DNA from: Geobacillus genomosp. 3
GTDB lineage: Bacteria; Bacillota; Bacilli; Bacillales; Anoxybacillaceae
Direction: 5' to 3'
Length of the DNA stretch: 64,000 nucleotides
Assembly (NCBI RefSeq): GCF_000445995.2
Contig: NC_022080.4
Coordinates: 2,638,001-2,702,000, forward strand
Shown here piece after piece: positions 53,235 through 62,014 of the stretch. The notes below the pieces were generated by a model. It saw only the letters and a program-made list of their open reading frames with translations. It did no database searches and had not been told where the DNA came from. How positions within the stretch are numbered: the stretch's first letter is position 1; every line of letters starts with the position of its first letter. The translations under genes were made by a program, and so were the position numbers.

Positions 53235-54425
53235 TTACAAATGCGCCAGCCGCATGACGTCGCGGGCGATCATGACCTCTTCGTTCGTCGGGATGACGAG
53301 CACTTTGACCGGCGAGTGCGGGTAGCTGATGAACGCTTCTTTGCCGCGCACTTTGTTTAACGCCGGGTCCCAGTAAACGCCCATGAATTCAAGGCCGCGC
53401 AGCACTTTGGCGCGCACGACGTCGCTGTTTTCGCCGATGCCGGCGGTGAAGATGATGGCGTCGACGCCGCACATGCGCGCCGCATACGAACCGATGTATT
53501 TATGAATGCGGTTCGCAAACACTTCAAGCGCCAGCTCGGCCCGTTCGTTTCCTTCCGCCGCCGCTTTTTCCAAGTCGCGCAAATCACTGGAAATACCGGA
53601 CAGGCCGAGCATGCCGCTTTTCTTATTCAAGACGTTAATGACTTCGTCCGCCGTCATTCCCGTTTTTTCCATAATGTACGGAATGAGCGCCGGATCGATG
53701 TTGCCAGAGCGCGTCCCCATCGCCACGCCGGCTAATGGCGTAAAGCCCATCGACGTGTCGATCGATTTGCCGCCTTCAACCGCCGCGATGCTCGCGCCGT
53801 TTCCTAAATGGCACGAGATGAGGCGCAGCTGCTCGATCGGCCGTCCAAGCAGCTCGGCAGCGCGCAAGGTGACGTATTTGTGCGACGTGCCGTGAAAGCC
53901 GTATTTGCGAATGCCGAATTTCGTGTAATACTCGTATGGCAAGCTGTACAAAAACGACTGCTCGGGCATCGTTTGGTGGAACGCCGTATCAAAAACGGCG
54001 ACGGCCGGCACGTTCGGCAGCACTTCCTGAAACGCGCGGATGCCGACAAGGTTGGCCGGGTTATGAAGCGGGGCGAGCTCGGACACTTCTTCGATTTGTT
54101 CCATCACTTCATCCGTGATCAACACCGAATCGCTGAATTTCTCCCCGCCGTGGACGACGCGGTGGCCGATGCCGTCAATTTCGTCAAACGACCGGATGAT
54201 GCCGTAGCGAATCAGTTTGTCAAGCAACATTTTCACCGCAACCGCATGGTTGGGTATGGAAGTCACTTCCTGCTGCTTCTCCCCGTTCACAACCATCGTA
54301 AAAATCGCGTCATCAAAGCCGATGCGTTCGACGACCCCTTTCGTCAACACCGTTTCCGCCGGCATGTCAAACAATTGGAATTTCAACGACGAACTTCCCG
54401 CATTAATGGCTAGCACTTTCGCCAT
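53235..54425 (-). CDS. ackA: Acetate kinase
   Basis: Makes ATP and acetate from acetyl phosphate in overflow metabolism. 396 residues from ATG 54425 ([20 protein letters not shown]), with the first phosphate loop NAGSSSLK, then [13 protein letters not shown], the FHGTSHKYV motif and TCHLGNG-like [13 protein letters not shown] longer in-frame reading crosses the promoter and is rejected. Its leader of about 75 nt can fold into a hairpin (CCAATCGC/GCGATTGG, 54450-54486). A cre-like site upstream of the promoter suggests CcpA activation in glucose. Confidence 0.98.
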   Translation of the reverse strand: MAKVLAINAGSSSLKFQLFDMPAETVLTKGVVERIGFDDAIFTMVVNGEKQQEVTSIPNHAVAVKMLLDKLIRYGIIRSFDEIDGIGHRVVHGGEKFSDSVLITDEVMEQIEEVSELAPLHNPANLVGIRAFQEVLPNVPAVAVFDTAFHQTMPEQSFLYSLPYEYYTKFGIRKYGFHGTSHKYVTLRAAELLGRPIEQLRLISCHLGNGASIAAVEGGKSIDTSMGFTPLAGVAMGTRSGNIDPALIPYIMEKTGMTADEVINVLNKKSGMLGLSGISSDLRDLEKAAAEGNERAELALEVFANRIHKYIGSYAARMCGVDAIIFTAGIGENSDVVRAKVLRGLEFMGVYWDPALNKVRGKEAFISYPHSPVKVLVIPTNEEVMIARDVMRLAHL

Positions 54426-54509
54426 ATAGTTCACAGCTCCTTTTTCCGAAATCCAATCGCACCTACCGTTATTGTGCGCGATTGGGCGCCGTTTCACCAT
54501 GCCTTTTTC

Positions 54510-54538
54510 ATTGTATGCCTTCCCTTTCTTCCTTTCAA
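54510..54538 (-). promoter_or_regulatory. Promoter of ackA
   Basis: TTGAAA (54533-54538) and TACAAT (54510-54515) on the minus strand with a 17-bp spacer. Confidence 0.7.
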
Positions 54539-54552
54539 GCGCTTGCCCTTTT

Positions 54553-54566
54553 GGTAATCGGTTGCA
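54553..54566. promoter_or_regulatory. cre-like (CcpA) site upstream of ackA
   Basis: TGCAACCGATTACC on the minus strand, close to the cre consensus. Its centre is 49.5 bp from the near end of the -10 box, about -56, the position of the activating cre in B. subtilis ackA. A second palindromic match, TTCAAGCGCTTGCC at 54534-54547, overlaps the -35. Confidence 0.6.
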
Positions 54567-54596
54567 AGGAAATGTTTTTATGTTGCGAAAATAAAA

Positions 54597-54623
54597 ACAG
54601 CCCCCAAGCGTGTTGGAGGCTGT
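54597..54623 (-). terminator. Terminator overlapping the end of ytxK
   Basis: ACAGCC and CCA arms pair with TGG and GGCTGT, followed on the minus strand by TTTTTAT. Confidence 0.82.
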
Positions 54624-55612
54624 CAACTCCCTTTTTCATCGGCAATCCACGCATCGATTTTCGCCATCATCGCCTGCATCGCCGTCTTGTTGGAAAAGCG
54701 CGGCAGTTCGGCGAGCAGCACGTGTTTCGGCGCTTTCGCTGTCGATCCTTTCTTTTGCAAAATGAATATGCTTTTCGCCGCCTGTTCGTGCTTAAACATC
54801 GACAGCGGCAGCTGCAGCACTCCTTGAACGATGGCCGCCTCTTTTAAAAATTCATTCAGCTGGCCGGCCTGCGGGCTTGAAAACAGCGTGTTCGGGATCA
54901 AGAAAAACAAATAGCCGCCGTCTTTTGTATACCGCAAGCTTTGCTCGATCAGCAAATGGTGCGCATACGACCGCCCTTCCTTCGCTTTTAACGCAAAGCG
55001 GGCGGCATTGTCATCGTCCGGATAATAGCCGACCGGCAAATCGCAGACGACGACATCGGCCGGTTCGACAAAGAGCGGACGCAAGCTGTCTTGGTTAAAC
55101 AGCTGCACCGCGTGTTGTTGCAAGTTGGCGTTTACATACGCCAGTTTGACGAGCAGGTCGTCGACATCGACGCCATAACTTTTCGCCTGTTTGCCGGCAA
55201 GACCGTTTAGCACCGCTGTCAATAAGTTCGCCGTGCCGACAGCTGGATCGAGGACGGTGAGCGCCAAATGCGGGCGCGTAAACCGCCGGACTAAATACGC
55301 CAAAAACAAACTGACCGCATCCGGCGTCATTTGATGGTTCGGCTGAACGTGCTGGCGCATCCCTTTTAAAACGGCAAGCTGAAACGCCTTGCGGATGTCC
55401 TCGTTTTGAAACCGGCTCAGCACTAGTTCGCAATACTGTTTTTTCAGCCGTTTCGTGTTCAGCTCGCTCACTTCGTCTTGCAACACATCGCCATGAAACA
55501 AATTTTCTCCTGTTTCAGCGACCGCTTCCAAGTACGTGCATTGCAGTTCTTCCTGCAAAATAGAAGCTGTTTCATCCAATACGGTGAACAGCCGCTCAAC
55601 GGGCGTCATCAT
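54623..55612 (-). CDS. ytxK: Class I methyltransferase-like protein YtxK
   Basis: 329 residues with an N6-adenine DNA methylase-like Rossmann core ([20 protein letters not shown] near residue 120, then [19 protein letters not shown]). The catalytic NPPY/DPPY-type motif reads DLPVGYYP here, a form that departs from active methylases, and no target-recognition or restriction partner is present. It is a conserved single gene between ackA and tpx in Bacillaceae, with unknown function. The start is ATG 55612 behind GGGGGATATACGGA; the next codon is also ATG. Confidence 0.88.
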   Translation of the reverse strand: MMTPVERLFTVLDETASILQEELQCTYLEAVAETGENLFHGDVLQDEVSELNTKRLKKQYCELVLSRFQNEDIRKAFQLAVLKGMRQHVQPNHQMTPDAVSLFLAYLVRRFTRPHLALTVLDPAVGTANLLTAVLNGLAGKQAKSYGVDVDDLLVKLAYVNANLQQHAVQLFNQDSLRPLFVEPADVVVCDLPVGYYPDDDNAARFALKAKEGRSYAHHLLIEQSLRYTKDGGYLFFLIPNTLFSSPQAGQLNEFLKEAAIVQGVLQLPLSMFKHEQAAKSIFILQKKGSTAKAPKHVLLAELPRFSNKTAMQAMMAKIDAWIADEKGS

Positions 55613-55680
55613 TCCGTATATCCCCCTTTCGGCCCATGTCTCTTCTGCCATTGTACGCCGATCCGGCCCCGTGCAGCAAG

Positions 55681-55709
55681 AAAAGACCCCGAACAAGCCG
55701 GGGTCTTTT
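55681..55709 (-). terminator. Terminator after tpx
   Basis: AAAAGACCCCG/CGGGGTCTTTT stem with a 7-base loop. Confidence 0.9.
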
Positions 55710-55711
55710 CC

Positions 55712-56212
55712 TTATTTCGCCGCTTTTGCCGCTTCAATGGCCGCTTCGTAGTTCGGATGGTTCGTCACTTCCGGCACGTATTCGACGTATGTGACCGTGT
55801 CGTTGCTGTCGATGACAAACACCGCGCGGGCAAGCAGGCGCAATTCTTTGATCAAGACGCCATACGCTTGTCCGAATGACACATCGCGATGGTCGGACAA
55901 CACTTCGACGTTTTCGATGCCGGCGGCGCCGCACCACCGTTTTTGGGCAAACGGCAAATCGACGCTGATTGTCAGCACTTTCACATTGTCAAGCTTCGCC
56001 GCTTCTTCGTTAAACCGGCGGGTCTGTGCGTCGCAAACGCCGGTGTCAAGCGACGGCACGACGCTGATTAAACGGACATGCCCTTTCGTATCGGCGAGCG
56101 TCACTTCTTGCAAATTTTGGTTCAACACGGTAAAGTCCGGCGCCTTGTCGCCGACTTTCACTTCATTGCCGACGAGCGTGACCGGATTGCCTTTAAACGT
56201 CACATTGGCCAT
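55712..56212 (-). CDS. tpx: Thiol peroxidase Tpx
   Basis: 166-residue peroxiredoxin that reduces hydrogen peroxide and alkyl hydroperoxides with thioredoxin. The peroxidatic cysteine is in [20 protein letters not shown] (about residue 60) and the resolving cysteine in [13 protein letters not shown] (about 94), as in the atypical 2-Cys Tpx class. ATG 56212 ([15 protein letters not shown]) follows GGGGGAGAGAGAGCCC. The 222-bp element copy B sits 44 bp upstream of its start, between tpx and ytfJ, so the tpx promoter must lie in or next to the element unless it is read from ytfJ. Confidence 0.97.
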   Translation of the reverse strand: MANVTFKGNPVTLVGNEVKVGDKAPDFTVLNQNLQEVTLADTKGHVRLISVVPSLDTGVCDAQTRRFNEEAAKLDNVKVLTISVDLPFAQKRWCGAAGIENVEVLSDHRDVSFGQAYGVLIKELRLLARAVFVIDSNDTVTYVEYVPEVTNHPNYEAAIEAAKAAK

Positions 56213-56256
56213 GGGCTCTCTCTCCCCCTTAAGAAAAAATATGTACTATTTCCATA

Positions 56257-56478
56257 GTGAACTACCCACCCCCTACACTTCGCTTAGAGGTGGGGGCTTC
56301 AAGCGACTTGTGTGTGTTCGCCGAACGGTAAGCCACACACAAGAACCGTTTACGCTTCCCTTCGTTCCAAAGGTGTCCGTTCTAGCCATATTCTATCATA
56401 TTCGTTGGTTAACGCCAACCGAAATTCATCTCCCACTTTCCCTTCGCTTCGAAGTGGGAGACTTCTTTCGGAAAGATG
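56257..56478 (-). mobile_element. 222-bp IS200/IS605-like non-autonomous element, copy B
   Basis: Same length and about 95% identity to copy A at 36646-36867, in minus orientation. It begins CATCTTTCCGAAAGAAG directly after TTTAA (56479-56483), whose TAA is the stop codon of ytfJ, and ends GTAGTTCAC at 56257. The left-end hairpin CTCCCAC/GTGGGAG and the right-end CCCCCACCTC hairpin are kept, as is CTTGTGTG/CACACAAG. The GTTGG/CCAAC stem is kept with a changed loop. No ORF, no target duplication. The sequence after the right end (TATGGAAATAG..) differs from that after copy A, which marks the element boundary. Confidence 0.75.
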
Positions 56479-56949
56479 TTAAATGTCAAAGTCGTTTGCC
56501 GTGGCAGAAGCTGCACCGTCTTGCTTGTTTTTCTTCAGCATTGCTTGAATTTTCTCAAACGCCTGCGGGGCGACATCAAGAATTTTTTCGTATAAATGCG
56601 TGCTTTCATCCAGATGGAGAAGTTTGACGCCCGATGAGTTGACGACGAGAAACGCGATCGGGGTGATCGACACACCGCCGCCGCTGCCGCCGCCAAACGG
56701 ATGTCCGTTTGCCTGGGCTTGCCCGTTTTGCCCATTGCCGCCGGTTTGCGCCCCTTGGCCGTTTTGCTGGCTGTCAAGCGTAAACTCGCTGCCGCCGGCT
56801 GCAAACCCGAACCCGACCTTCGACACCGTTAAAATGACGCTGCCATCCGGCGTCTCGACCGGGTCGCCAATAATCGTGTTGACGTCAATCATTTGTTTTA
56901 AGTTTTCCATCGCGGTTGTCATTAGCCCTTGGATCGGATGGTTCGTCAT
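56479..56949 (-). CDS. ytfJ: Spore protein YtfJ / GerW
   Basis: 156-residue protein of the YtfJ/GerW sporulation family, forespore-made and linked to germination in B. subtilis. N-terminal helix with HPIQGLMTTAMENLKQMIDV, the conserved IIGDPVETPDGSVILTVSKV, a Gly/Gln/Asn-rich linker (about 67-90, with GGGSGGG) and VSITPIAFLVVNSSGVKLLH. The third of three consecutive ATG codons (56949) is best spaced from AGGAGG. Cotranscribed after ytfI. The stop TAA is retained as part of the element B target. Confidence 0.93.
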   Translation of the reverse strand: MTNHPIQGLMTTAMENLKQMIDVNTIIGDPVETPDGSVILTVSKVGFGFAAGGSEFTLDSQQNGQGAQTGGNGQNGQAQANGHPFGGGSGGGVSITPIAFLVVNSSGVKLLHLDESTHLYEKILDVAPQAFEKIQAMLKKNKQDGAASATANDFDI

Positions 56950-56960
56950 CATCATTCCTC

Positions 56961-57653
56961 CTAATAGCCTTCATTTGCCTGCCTTGCCGCAAGCGATTTT
57001 CGCTTCGGCAGGCGCCGCCGTCCGCGCCAATGTTTGATGATCCGCAATCCTGCTACCATAGCATGCCCGATTCGGAAATGAAACATACATAAAAACGACG
57101 TTTCCGAGACAATCCGGTCATACGCGGGAACGATCACGATCACCGGGATCGTGTTCATCTTCGTGTAGCGGCTCACCGCGCCGGTGATCGTATATTTCAG
57201 CGACCAGCCAAGCCCGGCGACCAGCCCGGTCGACGCCGCATCACCGGTGCCGATGTTCGTTTTCCATTCCCATGTTGTAATCGTGATATGGCGGTAAAAT
57301 CGTTTCATAATTTCATGCAAGTCAACGACTTGTTTTAGAAATCGTTTTACTTGTCGAAAGAAATCCACTATGTCTCCCGGCGTCCATTTGCGTTTCTTTT
57401 CCTTTTTGGCCCGCGTCCCCCCGACTCCTTCTTTATGAACGAATGCCACACCGGGCGACTCCGGTTCGGTTTCGAGCTTGATGAGCGGCACGCGAACCGT
57501 ATAACGAATGAGGCCAAATAGCGTGCGCACAACGATTTTATACTCATCATCATCTCGGGCATGGCGAAACACAATCGTCACCGAGATTTTCATCCATGCG
57601 ATCAGAAGGAGAAACAGGATACCCGCCACGACAGCTATGATCACGACTCTCAA
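56961..57653 (-). CDS. ytfI: DUF2953 membrane protein YtfI
   Basis: 230 residues. It begins with a membrane helix (VVIIAVVAGILFLLLIAWMK) and continues with a basic soluble part, strand-rich segments (ITITTWEWKTNIGTGDAAST) and a strongly basic tail (HWRGRRRLPKRKSLAARQ). This is the DUF2953 family, always next to ytfJ. The start is probably TTG 57653, nine bases behind AAAGGA; GTG 57662 touches the ribosome-binding site. First gene of ytfI-ytfJ, behind a forespore-type promoter. Confidence 0.85.
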   Translation of the reverse strand: MRVVIIAVVAGILFLLLIAWMKISVTIVFRHARDDDEYKIVVRTLFGLIRYTVRVPLIKLETEPESPGVAFVHKEGVGGTRAKKEKKRKWTPGDIVDFFRQVKRFLKQVVDLHEIMKRFYRHITITTWEWKTNIGTGDAASTGLVAGLGWSLKYTITGAVSRYTKMNTIPVIVIVPAYDRIVSETSFLCMFHFRIGHAMVAGLRIIKHWRGRRRLPKRKSLAARQANEGY

Positions 57654-57679
57654 TGTCCGCACTTCCTTTCACCATATCA

Positions 57680-57708
57680 TATTGTCACCATATGGAAAAA
57701 AAATAAAC
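57680..57708 (-). promoter_or_regulatory. Forespore (sigma-F/G-like) promoter of ytfI-ytfJ
   Basis: On the minus strand GGTGACAATA (57680-57689) fits the sigma-F -10 pattern GGNNANANTR at every position; GTTTA (57704-57708) is one base off GYATA, 14 bp upstream. No good vegetative promoter competes. Confidence 0.55.
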
Positions 57709-57725
57709 CTGCCATTGCGGCAGGT
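57707..57725 (-). terminator. Terminator after the RDD-family gene
   Basis: ACCTGCC/GGCAGGT stem followed on the minus strand by TTATTTTTTTT. Confidence 0.85.
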
Positions 57726-57764
57726 GGATATGATGGATGAGAGGCCGATCCGAACAAAAGCGAG

Positions 57765-58238
57765 TCAATCGCGAATGACGATCGTATCGGCAAACTGGTC
57801 GTGCATCCCTTTTTTCTTTTCCGAAAAAGCGACAAATAAAAAACCGACAAACAGCAATGTTTTGCTGATGAACTTTCCGATCACTTCCCGAAACAGCACG
57901 GTCAGCCACGTGAGCGGCACGCCCCGCTCGTCGACAACTTTTAAGCCGAACACCATTTTGCCAAGCGTCTGTCCGAACGCTTTTGTCATCAATACAAAGT
58001 AGGCGTAAAAGACGACTGCCGCCGCCACTGAGGCTGGGGCGAACATGTCTTCCCGCTCAAGCGGCAGATCGAGCCAACGAAACAACGGCCAAACAATGAG
58101 CCGGTTTACACTTGAAACGACGACGACGTCAAGCAAATACGCCCAAAAGCGGAGCCAAAATCCGCCGTAGCGGGGGGCGGAGTCCACCGCCGCATCGGGG
58201 ATGGACGCCGTCGACGCCGCCGTTTGCATGTCCTCCAT
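57765..58238 (-). CDS. yteJ: RDD-family membrane protein (YteJ-like)
   Basis: 157 residues with the RDD signature at the first helix (YGGFWLRFWAYLLDVVVVSS; the R-D-D triad is spread over R, D and the later acidic residue) and two more helices (SVAAAVVFYAYFVLMTKAFG, LLFVGFLFVAFSEKKKGMHD). The family is involved in ion transport or membrane stress but has no assigned role here. ATG 58238 follows AAGGGGGATGAAAAC. It is 13 bp after sppA and probably cotranscribed, as yteJ with sppA in B. subtilis. Confidence 0.88.
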   Translation of the reverse strand: MEDMQTAASTASIPDAAVDSAPRYGGFWLRFWAYLLDVVVVSSVNRLIVWPLFRWLDLPLEREDMFAPASVAAAVVFYAYFVLMTKAFGQTLGKMVFGLKVVDERGVPLTWLTVLFREVIGKFISKTLLFVGFLFVAFSEKKKGMHDQFADTIVIRD

Positions 58239-58251
58239 GTTTTCATCCCCC

Positions 58252-59259
58252 TTACTCGGCGTATAAATACATAAGCCGCGGCGAGGACGGCTGCGACAAC
58301 AACCGGAGCAGTTCGGCCGCTTCGCTGTCCGGCTTGGCCTTGCTGGAAGCGAGCGCAAACAACGAACTCCATGGGGCACCGCTTACATATTTCACCACTT
58401 GGGCGTCTGCGAGCCGATGCTCTTTTTTCAGCGCGGCAATCGCATCGTCCAAATAGCCAAGCTCATCAATCAACCGGAGCGCTTTCGCCTGCCGGCCGTC
58501 GTAAATGCGGCCGTCCGCCAGCTTGCGCACCGTCTCTTCCGGCAGCTTTCTCCCTTCGGCAATGACATCGACAAACGCCTCGTACGACTGGTTGATCAGC
58601 CGCTGCAAAATGTCCCGCTCCGCATCGGTCATTTTGCGCGCCGGATTCATGATGTCTTTGTACGGGCCGCTTTTGATCGTGACGAGCTCGACGCCGTATT
58701 TTTTCGCCAGCTGTTCGTAGTTCAAGCTTTGCATAATGACGCCGATCGAGCCAGTGATCGTCTCCGGGCTGGCAAAAATTTTATCGCCGGCTGTTGCGAT
58801 GTAATAGCCGCCTGATGCTGCCATCGCCCCCATCGATACGTAAATCGGCTTTTTCGTTTCGTTTTTCAGCTTCAGCAGCTGATCGTGAATTTCCGCGCTT
58901 TCGGCCACCCCGCCGCCCGGCGAGTTGATGCGCAACACGACCGCTTTGACATCGTCATCTTCTTTCACTTGTCTGATCATTTGCAAAAACGTCTGATGGT
59001 TATAAAGCGGCGAGGCCAACAACGCATCGGCTTCCGCTGCCTCCTCAATGACACCGCTCACTTCCAGCACGGCGATTTTTTGCAGCGGGTCACCGTCTTC
59101 GACGACCTCCTCGCTAAACGGCTCCTCCATAAGCGTCAGCCAGTTTTCCGACCATGTTCCGGCCTCGTCAGACAGCAGTGCACCGATGGTATTAACGAGT
59201 ACGGACATAATAAATAGAGCAGCAGCGATCGCCAGCGCCGTCCACCGTTTTCGATTCAT
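58252..59259 (-). CDS. sppA: Signal peptide peptidase SppA
   Basis: 335-residue membrane-anchored serine protease that clears leftover signal peptides. An N-terminal helix (WTALAIAAALFIMSVLVNTI) is followed by an S49 protease domain. The catalytic serine is in MGAMAASGGYYIATAGD and the catalytic lysine in VTIKSGPYKDIMNPAR, the Ser-Lys dyad of the short Gram-positive SppA. ATG 59259 (MNRKRWTALAIAAAL) is chosen at the head of the helix. It is divergent from nadK with about 110 bp between. Confidence 0.95.
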   Translation of the reverse strand: MNRKRWTALAIAAALFIMSVLVNTIGALLSDEAGTWSENWLTLMEEPFSEEVVEDGDPLQKIAVLEVSGVIEEAAEADALLASPLYNHQTFLQMIRQVKEDDDVKAVVLRINSPGGGVAESAEIHDQLLKLKNETKKPIYVSMGAMAASGGYYIATAGDKIFASPETITGSIGVIMQSLNYEQLAKKYGVELVTIKSGPYKDIMNPARKMTDAERDILQRLINQSYEAFVDVIAEGRKLPEETVRKLADGRIYDGRQAKALRLIDELGYLDDAIAALKKEHRLADAQVVKYVSGAPWSSLFALASSKAKPDSEAAELLRLLSQPSSPRLMYLYAE

Positions 59260-59368
59260 CCTCTTCCCCCTTTGCATCGGCTGCCATATTTTTAGAATCA
59301 TGGCAAACGTGATACAATATTCATTGTACATCGGTTCAAGATTTGATGCCATTGGGAGGGCGCAAAAT

Positions 59369-60172
59369 ATGGACATGGAACGCAACCGTCTTTATTTTTT
59401 TTATAAGCATGACGATGAGCTGATCGAACGGGTAAAGCCGCTCATCGAGCGGGCCGAGCGCGGGCCGTTTGTCGTTGTCGACGACGCCCGGGAAGCGAAC
59501 ATTATCGTCAGCATCGGCGATGACGGGGCATTTTTGCAGGCGGTCCGGCAGACCGGATTCCATCCCGACCGTTTATACGTCGGGGTATCAACGCTGCCGG
59601 CGCGCGGGTTTTATTGTGATTTCCAAATCGACGATATCGACCATATGGCCGAGGCGGCTAGAAACTGGAAACTCGAAGTGCGGCGCTATCCGGTTATTGA
59701 AGTGACGATCGACGGGACGGCTTCGTTTTTCTGTTTGAACGAATGTTCCATCCGCTCACAAATCATTAAAACGATGGCGGTCGACGTGTTCATCGACGAC
59801 TTGCATTTTGAGACGTTCCGCGGCGATGGCATTATCGTCTCAACGCCGACCGGCAGCACCGGCTACAACAAGTCGGTGCGCGGAGCGGTCGTCGATCCGC
59901 TCCTGCCGTGCTTCCAAGTGAGTGAACTCGCCTCGCTCAACAGCAACCGTTACCGCACGCTCGGCTCGCCGTTCATTTTGAGCGGCACGCGGACGCTGAC
60001 GCTGAAAATTTCGGAGGAAACAAGCCATTTTCCGATCATCGGCCTCGACAATGAAGCGCTCAGCATCCAGCATATTGAACGGATCGACATCCGTCTGAGC
60101 GACCGGGTCGTGAAAACGGTGCGCTTAAAAGACAATTCGTTTTGGGATAAAGTGAAGCGCGTCTTTTTGTAG
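59369..60172 (+). CDS. nadK: NAD kinase (second, short type)
   Basis: Makes NADP from NAD and ATP. 267 residues, the length of the B. subtilis NadK2/PpnKB encoded next to sppA. It shows the GGDGT-like loop as SIGDDGAFLQAV, the NAD-binding FFCLNECSIRSQ and the glycine-rich TPTGSTGYNKSVRGAVVDPL. ATG 59369 (MDMERNRLYFFYKHDDE) follows GGGAGG. The first glycine of GGDG is replaced by isoleucine in this group, which seems normal for the short type. Confidence 0.95.
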   Translation: MDMERNRLYFFYKHDDELIERVKPLIERAERGPFVVVDDAREANIIVSIGDDGAFLQAVRQTGFHPDRLYVGVSTLPARGFYCDFQIDDIDHMAEAARNWKLEVRRYPVIEVTIDGTASFFCLNECSIRSQIIKTMAVDVFIDDLHFETFRGDGIIVSTPTGSTGYNKSVRGAVVDPLLPCFQVSELASLNSNRYRTLGSPFILSGTRTLTLKISEETSHFPIIGLDNEALSIQHIERIDIRLSDRVVKTVRLKDNSFWDKVKRVFL

Positions 60173-60183
60173 CGATCGCAAAA

Positions 60184-60213
60184 AAGGGTGCTCTGCGTCG
60201 GCAGAACACCCTT
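60184..60213. terminator. Terminator after nadK
   Basis: AAGGGTG and TCTGC arms pair with GCAGA and CACCCTT; TTCG follows on the plus strand and A-rich DNA precedes it. Confidence 0.7.
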
Positions 60214-60229
60214 TCGCTTTGCGGATCGC

Positions 60230-60271
60230 TTCACGCGGCCCGCTTCCTCTTCCTGAAACGGGCCGCGTGAA
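60230..60271. repeat. 13-bp perfect inverted repeat between nadK and ytcI
   Basis: TTCACGCGGCCCG and CGGGCCGCGTGAA separated by 16 bases. No T tract follows on either strand, so it is not a standard terminator. It could be a protein-binding site or an RNA hairpin downstream of ytcI. Confidence 0.6.
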
Positions 60272-60328
60272 AGCCGGGCCGAGACGGACTTCGCTAAGCT
60301 CACGTCGCAAAACCCCGTGCCGCGGCGT

Positions 60329-61924
60329 TTATGACGACCGGCCGAAGAGGCGCGCTTCCCGCTCGCGCAGCTCGACGCGGCGGATTTTGCCGGACACCGT
60401 TTTCGGCAAGTCGTTGACAAATTCGATTTTGCGCGGATACTTGTATGGGGCGGTCAACTGTTTGACATGTTCTTGCAACGCCGGGATGAGGGACGGATCA
60501 GTTTGGTCGATCCCTTCGCGCAAGACGACGAACGCCTTGACGACATGGCCGCGCACTTCATCCGGGCTGGCGACAACCGCGCATTCTTTCACCGCCGGAT
60601 GTTTGACGAGGGCGTCTTCGACTTCAAACGGACCGATCGTATACCCGGAACTGATGATGATGTCATCGCCGCGCCCTTCAAACCAAAAATAGCCGTCTTC
60701 GTCTTTGCGCGCCTTGTCGCCGGTGATGTAGTAATCGCCGCGGAACTGCATCGCTGTCCGCTCCGGGTCTTTGTAGTAATGTTTAAACAACGCCGGCGTT
60801 TCGACATGGACGGCGATATCGCCGACTTGTCCCGGCGGGCACGGCTCACCGTTTTCATCGATAATCTCGACGCGGTTGCCCGGCGTCGGTTTCCCCATCG
60901 AGCCCGGCTTGATCTCCATTCCTTTCATGACGCCGACCAGCAGCGTATTTTCCGTCTGCCCGTAGCCGTCTCGCACTTCGATGCCGAAATGTTTGGCAAA
61001 CGTGTCGATCACTTCGCGGTTGAGCGGCTCACCGGCTGAAACGGCGCTATGGAGAGGGGACAAATCGTAGCGGCCGATGTCCGGCACTTTCGCCATCAGA
61101 CGGTACTCGGTCGGCGTGCAGCAAAGCACATTGATTTGATATTTTTCGAGCAGCCGCAAATATGTTTCCGGCTCAAAACGGCCGTAATAGACAAAGCCGG
61201 TCGCCCCTGAGCCAAGCACCGACAAAAACGGACTCCAAATCCATTTTTGCCATCCCGGTCCGGCCGTCGCCCAGACGAGATCGCCCTCTTCAATGCACAG
61301 CCAGTTTTTCGCCGCTGTGCGCAAATGGGCGTACGCCCAGCCATGGCAATGCACAACCCCTTTCGGATTGCCGGTCGTGCCGGATGTGTACGATAAAAAC
61401 GCCATATCATCGCGCGACGTGTCTGCCGCTTCAAGCACCTCGCTTTCCTTTGCCATGCACGCTTCAAGCGGCAGCCAGCCGTCATGAACGTGTTCGCCAA
61501 TCGAAAATTTGAGCAGTTGATCGATGCCATCGATCGGAGCGAACTCGCCGAGATACGGTTCGTAGGCGACGATCGCCTTTACTTCCCCGTGGAACAGCCG
61601 GTATTGCAAATCTTTTGTCCGCAGCATCTCCGAGCTCGGAATGACAACCAGCCCGGCTTTGAGCGCCCCTACATACACTTCATATGCCTCAATGAGGCGC
61701 GGCACCATGACAAGCACTTTGTCTCCTTTCTGAAGACCGCGCGATAAGAAAGCGTTTCCAATTTGATTGGCGCGCGCCATCAGACGGCCGTATGTAATCT
61801 CCCGCGTTTCCCCTTGCTCGTTTTCCCATTTTAACGCGATCCGATCCGGATCAGCCGTTGCGTGTCTTTCCATTTCCGATGTTAAATTGTACCGCTCAGG
61901 CGCGATCAATTCTTCCCGCCTCAT
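60329..61924 (-). CDS. ytcI: Acyl-CoA synthetase YtcI
   Basis: 531-residue AMP-forming synthetase of the acetyl/medium-chain acyl-CoA branch. It has the adenylation loop FLSYTSGTTGNPKGVVHCHG near residue 180, SAGEPLNREVIDTFAKHFG, DGYGQTENTLL (A5), GDYYITGDKARKDEDGYFWF (A7) and the catalytic lysine in LPKTVSGKIRRVELRERE. The acid it activates is unknown. ATG 61924 (MRREELIAPERYNLTSE) lies behind AGGGGGAGGAACG. Position between nadK and the SASP gene equals B. subtilis ytcI. Confidence 0.92.
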   Translation of the reverse strand: MRREELIAPERYNLTSEMERHATADPDRIALKWENEQGETREITYGRLMARANQIGNAFLSRGLQKGDKVLVMVPRLIEAYEVYVGALKAGLVVIPSSEMLRTKDLQYRLFHGEVKAIVAYEPYLGEFAPIDGIDQLLKFSIGEHVHDGWLPLEACMAKESEVLEAADTSRDDMAFLSYTSGTTGNPKGVVHCHGWAYAHLRTAAKNWLCIEEGDLVWATAGPGWQKWIWSPFLSVLGSGATGFVYYGRFEPETYLRLLEKYQINVLCCTPTEYRLMAKVPDIGRYDLSPLHSAVSAGEPLNREVIDTFAKHFGIEVRDGYGQTENTLLVGVMKGMEIKPGSMGKPTPGNRVEIIDENGEPCPPGQVGDIAVHVETPALFKHYYKDPERTAMQFRGDYYITGDKARKDEDGYFWFEGRGDDIIISSGYTIGPFEVEDALVKHPAVKECAVVASPDEVRGHVVKAFVVLREGIDQTDPSLIPALQEHVKQLTAPYKYPRKIEFVNDLPKTVSGKIRRVELREREARLFGRSS

Positions 61925-62014
61925 CGTTCCTCCCCCTGTTCCTCGTTAGTTTGCCGGTGCCGGCATTTTCATTATACAAAACAGTTGTTATATTTTGAAT
62001 ACTTTTTTGACATC

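Noticed and set aside
52902..53360. Plus-strand frame of 152 codons in the gap upstream of the lipid-oxidation block
   Set aside because: Very basic, repetitive translation, runs antisense into ackA, no start signal; better explained as the tandem repeat plus terminator.
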